From positions 1 through 36,413 of the forward strand of contig JAFLVN010000003.1 of assembly GCA_022508285.1 (NCBI GenBank): a DNA stretch of 36,413 nucleotides, written 5' to 3'. Shown here piece by piece: positions 7,485 to 14,294 of this stretch. The notes below the pieces were generated by a model that was given only the letters and a program-made list of their open reading frames with translations, did not search any database and was not told the DNA's origin. Within the stretch, counting starts at the first letter, position 1; each line of letters starts with the position of its first letter. This stretch comes from Clostridiales bacterium (GTDB taxonomy: Bacteria > Bacillota > Clostridia > Christensenellales > Borkfalkiaceae). Position numbers and translations under genes: made by a program.

Positions 7485-8471
7485 TTACTGAGATTTTTCT
7501 CTTAATTTTGTTTTATCGCACGCATCTTTTAATGTTTCTTCTGTTAAAATTAAATCTATGCAGGCATATCGTCTTGCTTGAGGGTGAACCCCTTTAGTTG
7601 AAACAGTGTGTGAAGGTGTAATCTTCTTTCCCAATTTATAAAGGAAATGTGGCTTAACGGTTTTATCCACAAAGCCTTCAATAACATTTTTGGGATTATC
7701 AATAATAGTATATTCGTCAACATGATATATTCCCATAACTTTTCCATAATATCTGAAGCATATATAATTGACGGGTTCGGTTGGATAATGATTCCCTACA
7801 GGATGATAGTAGAGATTATATTTTTCCACTACATCTATATAAGTGGTTTTGCCTGTAGTATCCCAGCTTGCAATATCTTTTGATAAAACCACACAATAAG
7901 CTCTGTTTGAAAATTCGTCCTTCATATTGATAATCTCCCTTAAATAATTTTTAAATTCGGTTAAAAGATTTTTATCGCTGTATTTTTTATAATTCAAAAC
8001 ATCAATACTATCATAAATTTCCTTATATGCTATATGTATTATCTGAATATTATTTTCTTTTAAACTGTTTATATAATCAGCTTTAGAGGCTACAAATTTA
8101 CTCATATTAGACATTGTAACAATGTATCGTTTATCCGCTAAAAACGATTTTCGTGTTACGTATTTTTCAATTTGCGATGCATCGGGGATAGAATAATTTC
8201 TTTTTGCCTCAATAATAATATGGAATAATTCCCCTGTCTTTGTATTCCCTTTAATCTCCATATCGGTAACTCCTTGTTGTGTTTCAACAACTTGAGCTTC
8301 AACATAATATTCAAAAATATCCAATTTATTATCAATAGTTGAAATAAACTTGAAAGCAAATTCGGGACATTTACTTAAAATCCAGCTAAAACTAAAAGTT
8401 ATATCGTTTTCTTTTTGACCAAGCAGATCGAAGACAGTCTTTATCTCTTTACCGTAAATTTTTAAGTTCAT
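7485..8471 (-). CDS. PD-(D/E)XK nuclease-like protein, function unknown
   Basis: The 328-residue soluble protein has a plausible PD-(D/E)XK core: D70, then E88-A-K90 in the strand HIIIEAK, then Q100 in the following helix (QIEKY). This matches the D...ExK...Q pattern of restriction-like nucleases. An N-terminal helical segment (NDITFSFSW) and a C-terminal region (YICFRYYGKVMGIYHVDEY) are seen in poorly described proteins often lying in defence or accessory regions; this is from memory. It is a lone minus-strand gene, visibly richer in A and T than its neighbours, with its own promoter (8516-8545) and AAGGA ribosome site. Transfer into the dusB-spoIIGA gap is likely. Nuclease activity is inferred. 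Confidence 0.65.
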   Translation of the reverse strand: MNLKIYGKEIKTVFDLLGQKENDITFSFSWILSKCPEFAFKFISTIDNKLDIFEYYVEAQVVETQQGVTDMEIKGNTKTGELFHIIIEAKRNYSIPDASQIEKYVTRKSFLADKRYIVTMSNMSKFVASKADYINSLKENNIQIIHIAYKEIYDSIDVLNYKKYSDKNLLTEFKNYLREIINMKDEFSNRAYCVVLSKDIASWDTTGKTTYIDVVEKYNLYYHPVGNHYPTEPVNYICFRYYGKVMGIYHVDEYTIIDNPKNVIEGFVDKTVKPHFLYKLGKKITPSHTVSTKGVHPQARRYACIDLILTEETLKDACDKTKLREKSQ

Positions 8472-8515
8472 AGCATTTTCCTTTTTTAAATTTTTAAAAG
8501 TAAAGATTTAAAAAA

Positions 8516-8545
8516 ATTATATCATAAATAAATTAATATTTTCAA
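8516..8545 (-). promoter_or_regulatory. promoter of the nuclease-like gene
   Basis: On the minus strand TTGAAA (8545-8540) and TATAAT (8521-8516) are 18 bases apart, in AT-rich DNA. This predicts a leader of roughly 38 bases before the ATG at 8471. Confidence 0.55.
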
Positions 8546-8573
8546 CTGCTCACAACAAAATAATGCGCCTTAA

Positions 8574-8610
8574 TTCGACATTATATTTCATAATATTTCA
8601 CTTTGCGACA
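8574..8610 (-). promoter_or_regulatory. Spo0A boxes upstream of spoIIGA
   Basis: TTCGACA at 8574-8580 is an exact reverse-strand match to the Spo0A box TGTCGAA. TGCGACA at 8604-8610 matches six of seven. The two are 30 bp apart, about three helical turns, on the same DNA face. They lie about 45 and 15 bp upstream of a TATAAT. The spoIIG promoter of B. subtilis is directly activated by phosphorylated Spo0A. Confidence 0.65.
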
Positions 8611-8622
8611 GGGAGTATGCGC

Positions 8623-8628
8623 TATAAT
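8623..8628 (+). promoter_or_regulatory. -10 box of the spoIIGA-sigE promoter
   Basis: A perfect TATAAT ends ten bases before the spoIIGA ATG at 8639. No good -35 box lies at 17 bp, which is expected for a promoter that depends on Spo0A. The leader would be only about four bases and has no Shine-Dalgarno sequence. Confidence 0.6.
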
Positions 8629-8638
8629 ACCTCTTACG

Positions 8639-9421
8639 ATGCAGGTCTATGTAGAGCTTGCGCTCCTTGAAAACTTTTGCATGGACTTCACTTTGCTGTA
8701 CTGTGCAAAGCTCGTTTCAAAGAACGGTGCGGGGTGGAGGAGAATTTCCATATCTTCGGCGCTCGGCGCTTGCTTTGCGGTGCTGTTTCCGCTTCTGCCC
8801 CTGCCTGCGGTTGTGGGAATAATTATAAAAATAGTTTCGGGACTGATATTGTGTCTTGTCGCAGGTAAGTGCAAATCGGTAAAGGGCTATATAAAACTTA
8901 CTGCGGCATTTTTCGTATTTTCTGCGGTGCTTGCGGGGGCGCTCATAGGTATATTTTCGCTTGCGGGAATTGCCTATGCCGAGGGCGGCGGATATATCCT
9001 GTCGTCCGTGCCGATCGGTATACCAATGTTCGGTGCGCTACTTCTTTTCATTGCCGCAAGAGTGATAAAGAATAAATACTCAAAGGGCAGTAAAAAAGAA
9101 GTTAATTGCCGCATATATGCGGGTAAATCGAGTGTAAGCATTGCGGGGTTTTTCGACAGCGGCAATAAAGTAAGCTACCGGGGCTCGCCCGTTTCGGTAA
9201 TACCAAAGAAGTCGGCAGAAAAAATAATCGACGTGGAAGGAATAACCGAGGGCGTAAAAATACATACTGTAGCGGGAAGCAAAATTATAAAGGTTTTCAC
9301 TGCGGACAGGCTGGAAGTGGATTTCGGCGACAAAACCGAAATATATAAAGGAGTAAAAATAGGCGTCAGCCATGCGCATATAGCGTGCGCAGTGCTGCAC
9401 CCCGATATTCTGGAGGAATAA
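8639..9421 (+). CDS. spoIIGA: sigma-E processing peptidase SpoIIGA
   Basis: SpoIIGA is the mother-cell membrane aspartic protease that removes the pro-sequence of sigma-E after a signal from the forespore. The protein is 260 residues. It begins MQVYVELALLENF, closely matching the family N-terminus, has about five membrane helices in the first 145 residues, and then a cytoplasmic protease domain with the active-site triad D173-S174-G175 (GFFDSGN). ATG 8639 is chosen for this N-terminus; an upstream in-frame start at 8603 would lie before the -10 box. sigE starts on the next base after its stop. Genes found upstream in Bacillus (ftsAZ) are missing here. Confidence 0.93.
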   Translation: MQVYVELALLENFCMDFTLLYCAKLVSKNGAGWRRISISSALGACFAVLFPLLPLPAVVGIIIKIVSGLILCLVAGKCKSVKGYIKLTAAFFVFSAVLAGALIGIFSLAGIAYAEGGGYILSSVPIGIPMFGALLLFIAARVIKNKYSKGSKKEVNCRIYAGKSSVSIAGFFDSGNKVSYRGSPVSVIPKKSAEKIIDVEGITEGVKIHTVAGSKIIKVFTADRLEVDFGDKTEIYKGVKIGVSHAHIACAVLHPDILEE

Positions 9422-10120
9422 ATGTTTGAAAAGGTAAAACACATACTTGCGATTATATTCGGTAGAAACACTCTCGACTACATATGCGGCACCGAGGCGC
9501 TGCCGCTGCCCTTATCCCAAGAGGAGGAAAGCGATAAAATCACTCTCTTAGAGAGCGGCGACGAAAAGGCGAAGGCCGAGCTTGTGGAGCACAATTTAAG
9601 GCTTGTTGTGTACATAGCAAAAAAGTTCGAGGGCTCGGGCGCAGACGGCGACGACCTCGTGTCGGTGGGTACAATCGGGCTTATCAAGGCTATTAATTCC
9701 TTTAAATCGGATAAAAATATCAAGCTCGCCACGTATGCCTCAAGGTGCATAGAAAACGAAATACTCATGTATCTGAGGAGAATGTCGAGGCTCAAGCAGG
9801 AAGTCAGCTTTGACGAGCCGCTGAATACCGACTGGGAGGGCAACGAGCTACTTCTATCCGACGTAATGGGTACAGATGCAGACAGCGTGTATTCGGATAT
9901 CGAGGGCGGTGTGGAGCGTGAGCTTTTAAAAGCTTCACTTTCCAAGCTTTCCGCCCGAGAACAGCGGATAATGAGTATGCGCTTCGGGTTGGACGGCGGC
10001 GAGGGTATGACTCAAAAAGACGTTGCCGACACGCTCGGTATCTCCCAAAGCTACATATCTAGACTTGAAAAAAAGATAATTTCCAAACTGAAAAAAGACA
10101 TATCCAAACAAATTAATTAA
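9422..10120 (+). CDS. sigE: RNA polymerase sporulation sigma factor sigma-E (precursor)
   Basis: Sigma-E is the first mother-cell-specific sigma factor. The 232-residue precursor has a hydrophobic N-terminal pro-sequence (residues 1 to about 28). Its end, GTEALPLPLSQEEE, resembles the Bacillus SpoIIGA cleavage region. Region 2 follows (DGDDLVSVGTIGLIKAINSF, then YASRCIENEILMYLRR), and region 4 carries the helix-turn-helix (MTQKDVADTLGISQSYISRLEKK). A GGAGG site lies in the last codons of spoIIGA and the ATG follows its stop directly. Co-transcription keeps the protease and its substrate together. Confidence 0.96.
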   Translation: MFEKVKHILAIIFGRNTLDYICGTEALPLPLSQEEESDKITLLESGDEKAKAELVEHNLRLVVYIAKKFEGSGADGDDLVSVGTIGLIKAINSFKSDKNIKLATYASRCIENEILMYLRRMSRLKQEVSFDEPLNTDWEGNELLLSDVMGTDADSVYSDIEGGVERELLKASLSKLSAREQRIMSMRFGLDGGEGMTQKDVADTLGISQSYISRLEKKIISKLKKDISKQIN

Positions 10121-10124
10121 TTGG

Positions 10125-10163
10125 AAATCCCCCTTGTACATAAACAAACCAAGGGGGATTTTT
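10125..10163 (+). terminator. hairpin between sigE and sigG that also hides the sigG ribosome site
   Basis: A 12-bp perfect stem (10125-10136 with 10150-10161, loop of 13 bases) is followed by TT and the sigG ATG at 10164. The 3' arm contains AAGGGGGA, the only ribosome-binding site for sigG. The hairpin ends in TTTTT, so it can act as a terminator for sigE transcripts. In any read-through transcript it would block sigG translation. Confidence 0.78.
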
Positions 10164-10934
10164 ATGTTACAGAAAGTTGTTATCTGCGGCGTGGATACGT
10201 CGGGACTGCCGCTTCTTTCGGCGGCGGAGCAAGACGAACTGATGAAAAGACTTAAGGCGGGCGACGAAGCTGCGCGCGACCGCTTTATTGTTGGAAATAT
10301 GCGGCTTGTGCTCTCATTGGTCAGAAGATTCTGGGCAAAGAACGCCAACGCCGACGACGTGTTCCAAGCGGGCTGCGTGGGGCTAATCAAGGCGATTGAC
10401 AACTTCGATTTGTCGGTCGGGGTAAAATTCTCCACCTACGCCGTGCCTATGATTTTAGGCGAGATAAAGAGGTATTTAAGGGACGGTAACTCGTTGAGAG
10501 TTTCGCGCTCAATCCGCGACACGGCGTATCAGATTTTGAAGGTGCGTGAGAAGCTTGAAGAAAATGACGACGAGGTCACCTACGACAAAATCGCAAACGA
10601 GATGAATATTGCAGTTAGCGAGGTGGCGTACGCCTTGGACGCGATTTCCGACCCCGTCAGTCTGTACGAGCCAGTATACAACAAGTCGGGCGACACCCTT
10701 TTATTAATGGACCAAATCTTTGACGACAAGAACAACGACGAGGTCTGGACGGAGAAAGCCGCGCTGTACGAGGCAATCGAAAGGCTGGAACAGCGCGAGA
10801 AGAAAATACTTTTCCTGCGCTACTTCGAGGGCAAAACCCAGACGGAAATCTCCGCCGAGGTAGGCATCTCCCAAGCCCAGGTTTCCCGCCTCGAAAAAAC
10901 GGCGTTAAAACAAATCAGAAGCTGTATTTCATAA
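10164..10934 (+). CDS. sigG: RNA polymerase sporulation sigma factor sigma-G
   Basis: Sigma-G is the late forespore-specific sigma factor. The 256-residue protein begins with the sigma-G hallmark VVICGVDTSGLPLL. It has region 2 (VFQAGCVGLIKAIDNFDLSVGVKFSTYAVPMI), region 3 (SLRVSRSIRDTAYQ) and a region 4 helix-turn-helix (KTQTEISAEVGISQAQVSRLEK). ATG 10164 is preferred over an in-frame start at 10134 because it matches the family N-terminus and has AGGGGG upstream. That ribosome site is inside a hairpin. In Bacillus, sigma-F drives this gene; I could not find a convincing sigma-F promoter here. A terminator follows at 10937. Confidence 0.96.
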   Translation: MLQKVVICGVDTSGLPLLSAAEQDELMKRLKAGDEAARDRFIVGNMRLVLSLVRRFWAKNANADDVFQAGCVGLIKAIDNFDLSVGVKFSTYAVPMILGEIKRYLRDGNSLRVSRSIRDTAYQILKVREKLEENDDEVTYDKIANEMNIAVSEVAYALDAISDPVSLYEPVYNKSGDTLLLMDQIFDDKNNDEVWTEKAALYEAIERLEQREKKILFLRYFEGKTQTEISAEVGISQAQVSRLEKTALKQIRSCIS

Positions 10935-10936
10935 AT

Positions 10937-10973
10937 AAAAAGCGGAAAACGGTTCAACCGTTTTCCGCTTTTT
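10937..10973 (+). terminator. terminator after sigG
   Basis: An 18-bp perfect stem (10937-10954 with 10956-10973, apical base C10955) has a GC-rich middle and terminal A and T runs. It closes the spoIIGA-sigE-sigG block. Confidence 0.9.
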
Positions 10974-11024
10974 TAACACTATTTATGTCATTAGGAACTT
11001 AAAAATGGAAAAGTTTGCCAAATT

Positions 11025-11066
11025 TTATTGACCGATTATATAAAATTATTGACCTATTATATAAAA
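11025..11066 (+). repeat. two tandem 21-bp direct repeats in the ECF operon promoter
   Basis: Units 11025-11045 and 11046-11066 are back to back and differ at one base (G11034 versus T11055). Each contains TTGACC, and each ends in an AT-rich TATATAAAA. The 21-bp period is two helical turns, so a protein bound to both units would sit on one face of the DNA. Confidence 0.9.
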
Positions 11067-11077
11067 AGTGTTATTCT
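11049..11077 (+). promoter_or_regulatory. promoter of the ECF sigma/peptidase operon
   Basis: TTGACC (11049-11054, in the second repeat unit) and TATTCT (11072-11077) are 17 bases apart. The predicted leader to ATG 11109 is about 25 bases and has no clear Shine-Dalgarno sequence. The rest of the 10974-11108 gap is AT-rich with nothing else recognised. Confidence 0.5.
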
Positions 11078-11108
11078 ATAAAATATAAAAAATTAAGTTT
11101 TACCGAAG

Positions 11109-11645
11109 ATGGAAGCAAGAGAATTTAACGACCTGCTGAATAAAGTTAAATATGATAGATCGGCTATCACACGTATTTACGAGGAATATCTGCCCGTTGT
11201 AAAACTGTATCTGGAAAGGCGGTTCGGCAATGCGATAGACGCAGACGATATAGCGCAAGAAGTATTTATGAAGCTGATGGTGACTGACTTATCAAATTAT
11301 GAGCCTGTAAGATCTCCGTCTGCATGGCTTTTTAAAATCGGCGAACATCTTGCGCTTGACGTTATAAAGAAAAATCGTAACGAATATCCTTTGGAAAATT
11401 ATGAAAATTCGTTTTGTTATTTTGACGTAGACGATATCTTGATAGCGCAGGACGTTAAAAAGGCGTTGAGTTTTTTGGATAAAACAACGGCTCAAATAAT
11501 TTATTTGAATAAATACGAGGGGTACTCGTTTAAAGATATTGCTACTATGCTTTCCAAGAGTCAGGTAGCCGTAAGAGTGTGCGCTTCACGGGGATATAGA
11601 AAATTAAAAAAAATATGTAACAAAAACCATTTGGATTTCGTCTAA
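11109..11645 (+). CDS. ECF-type RNA polymerase sigma factor
   Basis: The 178-residue protein has only the two ECF domains. Region 2 spans residues 20-95, with DADDIAQEVFMKLM and the -10-recognition helix AWLFKIGEHLALDVIKKNRNE. Region 4 spans about 118-170, with the helix-turn-helix around GYSFKDIATMLSKSQVAVRVCASRGYRKLKK. It would direct transcription of a small regulon in response to an outside signal. It is the first gene of a three-gene operon with a secreted peptidase and a one-pass membrane protein; the latter could be its anti-sigma factor. The operon separates sigG from the ylmC region and is more AT-rich than its flanks, suggesting insertion. The ECF subgroup is not known. Confidence 0.88.
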   Translation: MEAREFNDLLNKVKYDRSAITRIYEEYLPVVKLYLERRFGNAIDADDIAQEVFMKLMVTDLSNYEPVRSPSAWLFKIGEHLALDVIKKNRNEYPLENYENSFCYFDVDDILIAQDVKKALSFLDKTTAQIIYLNKYEGYSFKDIATMLSKSQVAVRVCASRGYRKLKKICNKNHLDFV

Positions 11646-11672
11646 AGATTGGAAATATTTAAGGGGATTCTA

Positions 11673-12839
11673 ATGAAAAAATTTTTAATATGTGCGGCAA
11701 TCATAATCGGTATGCTTTGCGGCATAGTTCCGATGGTTGCCTCTGCCCAAACGGTGGCAGGCACCGAGTGCGACCAAGTATTTGCGGCAACGGTGGGTGA
11801 ACTGCTTGACTGCGAGGATACCTCAGTCAAAGCCGTAAGAAAAACCATCTACGATATAGAAGTAAATCCCCTCGGATTTATTTACGAATTTACTGCCGAC
11901 GGTACGGACGGTTATGCAGTGTTTCTGTGGGAGGACGAAAAATTTATCCCGCAGGAAGTAATCCCCGAAGGCGCAAGTCCCTATGCCGAGGCGGAAGGCA
12001 AATGCGTATACCTGTGCAGTTATACATATCTCGATTATAATAACGGCGAGTATACCGACTTAAACAACGGCGTAATCCTTTCCTCCGAAACGATAAACTT
12101 GATGGCTGAAAATGCCGTTTACGGTAGCGCCGGCATAATGCCATTGGCTACATCTTTGGTGACTATTCAATTTGAAAGCAAGGATAAGAGCGAATATCTT
12201 ATGTCGGTGCAGCCGCCGAGATATTGTACTTCTCCTTTTACTTCCGCATGTGCATGTATAGCGGGCGCAAATATAATAGGCTTTTACGACAGATACTATG
12301 AAAATTTAATCCCCGACTATGAGCCCGGATATCTTTTAATGGATATTTTATATTTGTACTATACTCAGACAAGCACGACCGACGATGTTATAAGGCAGTT
12401 GTATGCTGACATGGGCACAACAGATAAGGGCACTACCGAAAGTCAGTTTAAGAGCGGAATGACAAAGTACTGTAACCGTGCAGGTTACTCTATAAAATAT
12501 ACGTCAATGATGTCCGGCGGAAACGTTAACTTTATCCAGATGGCAAGATATATGGAAGAGTATAATCAGCCCGTTGCACTCTTCCTCAGCGGCTATAATG
12601 TTAGTAACGTGAGTGAGGGGGACGATCACGACAATTACGGATACTATTATAACGATGGAAATCACGTAATGGTTGGATTTGGATACAGATACGTTACCTA
12701 CACTTACAGCAATTCAAAAACAGAAACTTTCAATTTAATTTATGTTGCATCGGGTGACGGCAGATCGTCTTACGGATATTATAATTTTAAATACAATAAT
12801 ACAACAATTAATAGTGCTCTTGCTATAAATATCTATTGA
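11673..12839 (+). CDS. secreted papain-fold cysteine peptidase (C39/C10-like)
   Basis: The 388-residue protein has a clear signal peptide (MKKF, hydrophobic core, cleavage likely after ASA at residue 25). Residues 30-160 look like a beta-rich propeptide of the kind that keeps such enzymes inactive. Residues about 165-388 fit a papain-fold peptidase: candidate nucleophile Cys193 or Cys195 (SACACIAGANIIGFYDRYY), His331 in GNHVMVGFGY, and a late Asp362 region. The family assignment is by pattern only. ATG 11673 is chosen because AAGGGG lies seven bases upstream and a signal peptide starts there. It could process the neighbouring membrane protein's outer domain, foreign peptides or a signal peptide. 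Confidence 0.65.
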   Translation: MKKFLICAAIIIGMLCGIVPMVASAQTVAGTECDQVFAATVGELLDCEDTSVKAVRKTIYDIEVNPLGFIYEFTADGTDGYAVFLWEDEKFIPQEVIPEGASPYAEAEGKCVYLCSYTYLDYNNGEYTDLNNGVILSSETINLMAENAVYGSAGIMPLATSLVTIQFESKDKSEYLMSVQPPRYCTSPFTSACACIAGANIIGFYDRYYENLIPDYEPGYLLMDILYLYYTQTSTTDDVIRQLYADMGTTDKGTTESQFKSGMTKYCNRAGYSIKYTSMMSGGNVNFIQMARYMEEYNQPVALFLSGYNVSNVSEGDDHDNYGYYYNDGNHVMVGFGYRYVTYTYSNSKTETFNLIYVASGDGRSSYGYYNFKYNNTTINSALAINIY

Positions 12840-12840
12840 T

Positions 12841-13548
12841 ATGAATTTTAAAAAACGTTTTGAAAAGAGAATAGAAGAAGACAAGAAGTCTATGTACACC
12901 GAAAGCGACAGGGCGTTTTTGGCAACTCTCCAAGATATGGTGGTGGAGCGCCCTGAGGGCGAAGTTATTGCTAAGCACTTCGACTTTAAAAAGCCGCTTA
13001 TGATTGCTGTTGCCTGCTTTTTAGTCGTTGTGCTCGCGCTCTCACTTACTTTGTACTTTACTCTGTCACCTAAACCCGCTGACGATATTTTTTATCTTAC
13101 AGATGATTTGGATCCTGTTGAATCTAATGTGGTTGAACTTAATTCCGACCTCACCTTGTTCTATTTCGCGGCAGATGAATCAAAGTATAATGTGGTAGTA
13201 AAAAAATATTGTTTGGATAACGGTGACGCTTTGTATTATAAGTTATTAATAAGCGTCATACAGGGACTCGGTTTTAATGCGGAGATTGATATTGTTGTGA
13301 AGAAGAATGTTATTCATGATGAAATTAATTATAGCAATGATGAAAAATTGGAAAGCACGATTTCAGATTATATCTTATGTTTTACTCAGAGTATAACGCC
13401 GATTGCTTCAACCGGAGTAAATACTATTGACTGTATGGGGGATATGAAGATAGGTAATCAGACTGTTTATATAATGAAATATCAGGAGCTTTCTCAAGGC
13501 GAGGGCGCATTTGTAGAAAATATACAGTCAATGATTCATATAAAGTAA
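12841..13548 (+). CDS. one-pass membrane protein, possible anti-sigma or sensor
   Basis: I do not recognise this 235-residue protein. Residues 1-52 are charged and helical (FKKRFEKRIEEDKK) and should be cytoplasmic. Residues 53-75 are a strong membrane helix. Residues 80-235 form an acidic outer domain with alternating beta-like segments. This topology, and its place in the same operon as an ECF sigma factor, fit an anti-sigma factor, but no zinc-binding HxxxCxxC motif is present. It starts one base after the peptidase stop with no ribosome site, so it is probably translated by coupling. A terminator follows. Confidence 0.55.
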   Translation: MNFKKRFEKRIEEDKKSMYTESDRAFLATLQDMVVERPEGEVIAKHFDFKKPLMIAVACFLVVVLALSLTLYFTLSPKPADDIFYLTDDLDPVESNVVELNSDLTLFYFAADESKYNVVVKKYCLDNGDALYYKLLISVIQGLGFNAEIDIVVKKNVIHDEINYSNDEKLESTISDYILCFTQSITPIASTGVNTIDCMGDMKIGNQTVYIMKYQELSQGEGAFVENIQSMIHIK

Positions 13549-13567
13549 TTCTGAATTTTAAAAGTTT

Positions 13568-13600
13568 TTACGGCGCACCCACGGTGCGCCGTAATTCTTT
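13568..13600 (+). terminator. terminator after the ECF operon
   Basis: A 12-bp perfect stem (13568-13579 with 13583-13594, loop CAC) is GC-rich and is followed by TTCTTT. Confidence 0.85.
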
Positions 13601-13626
13601 GGAAAATGTAAATTAATTGCAGTGCG

Positions 13627-13655
13627 TTGACTTTTTAGTTTTTTGGCTATATAAT
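13627..13655 (+). promoter_or_regulatory. sigma-A promoter of the CvpA-like gene
   Basis: TTGACT (13627-13632) and TATAAT (13650-13655) are 17 bases apart. An AAGGAG ribosome site lies about nine bases before the ATG at 13684. Confidence 0.82.
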
Positions 13656-13683
13656 AATATAGTACGATTAAGGAGAACGAGGT

Positions 13684-14229
13684 ATGGGATACGGAGATTG
13701 GATATTTCTGGGTGCGTTGCTGTTAGTTTGCGGCTTAGGCGCAATTTTAGGCTTCGGAAAAGTTTTGTGTATGTTCGTTCTCAATAAAATTGTCCGCATA
13801 ATATTGGCAATTTTCGTGTGCTACACTTTCGGCGGCATGATTTTAGGAATACCCTTTGTAAATCAGATGCTTAAAGACCTTGCCGCAAACTGGGCGCATA
13901 TAGAATTTCTTACCAAAATCCACCTTGAAATCATTATTTACTATATTGCGCTGTTTATAATTACCATGCTTGTGGTATGGATTGTGTCCAGAATAATAAA
14001 GGGTATAAGCGAAGCAAAAGCTCTGCCCATAAAAATAATCAACAAGGTGGGCGGGGCAATACTGTTCGGTGCGTTTGCGCTTGCGATTATGTTGCTTGTG
14101 TTCCAGATTATCTGTTGGATAGGCGGACAGACGGCTGCAAACTTCGAAAACACCCTTTATATAAACTGCCCCGCAATTTTGAGACCGCTGTACGAACACA
14201 ACCCTATGCGGGCGTTAATAGAAATGTAG
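13684..14229 (+). CDS. CvpA-family membrane protein
   Basis: The 181-residue protein has four predicted membrane helices (about 5-25, 30-55, 75-100, 115-140) and the CvpA-like segment IINKVGGAILFGAFALAIMLLVFQII near its third quarter. CvpA proteins are small inner-membrane proteins first linked to colicin V export; their general role is poorly understood. It has its own strong promoter and good ribosome site. The N-terminus GYGDWIFLGALLLVCGLGAILGFGK fits the family's glycine-rich first helix. The assignment rests on topology and the glycine pattern, so it is moderate. Confidence 0.6.
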   Translation: MGYGDWIFLGALLLVCGLGAILGFGKVLCMFVLNKIVRIILAIFVCYTFGGMILGIPFVNQMLKDLAANWAHIEFLTKIHLEIIIYYIALFIITMLVVWIVSRIIKGISEAKALPIKIINKVGGAILFGAFALAIMLLVFQIICWIGGQTAANFENTLYINCPAILRPLYEHNPMRALIEM

Positions 14230-14248
14230 ATAGTTTTCCGACAAAATT

Positions 14249-14286
14249 TTTATGCGGCAGGCAATTTTAATTGCCTGCCGCATAAA
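14249..14286. terminator. long hairpin between the cvpA-like gene and ylmC
   Basis: An 18-bp perfect stem with a two-base loop (14267-14268) contains GCGGCAGGC/GCCTGCCGC. No T tract follows on the + strand; the ylmC ATG is only nine bases beyond the stem. It may be a terminator with poor release, an RNA-stabilising stem or a translational block. Confidence 0.65.
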
Positions 14287-14294
14287 TTATATAT

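Noticed and set aside
10000-10125. Sigma-F promoter for sigG inside the end of sigE
   Set aside because: Only partial matches (for example CATATCC at 10099) were found and none has a paired upstream box.
10994-11000. GGAACTT as an ECF-type -35 box, implying autoregulation of the ECF operon
   Set aside because: No ECF-like -10 motif follows at the right distance, and a sigma-A-like promoter in the repeats explains the gene better.
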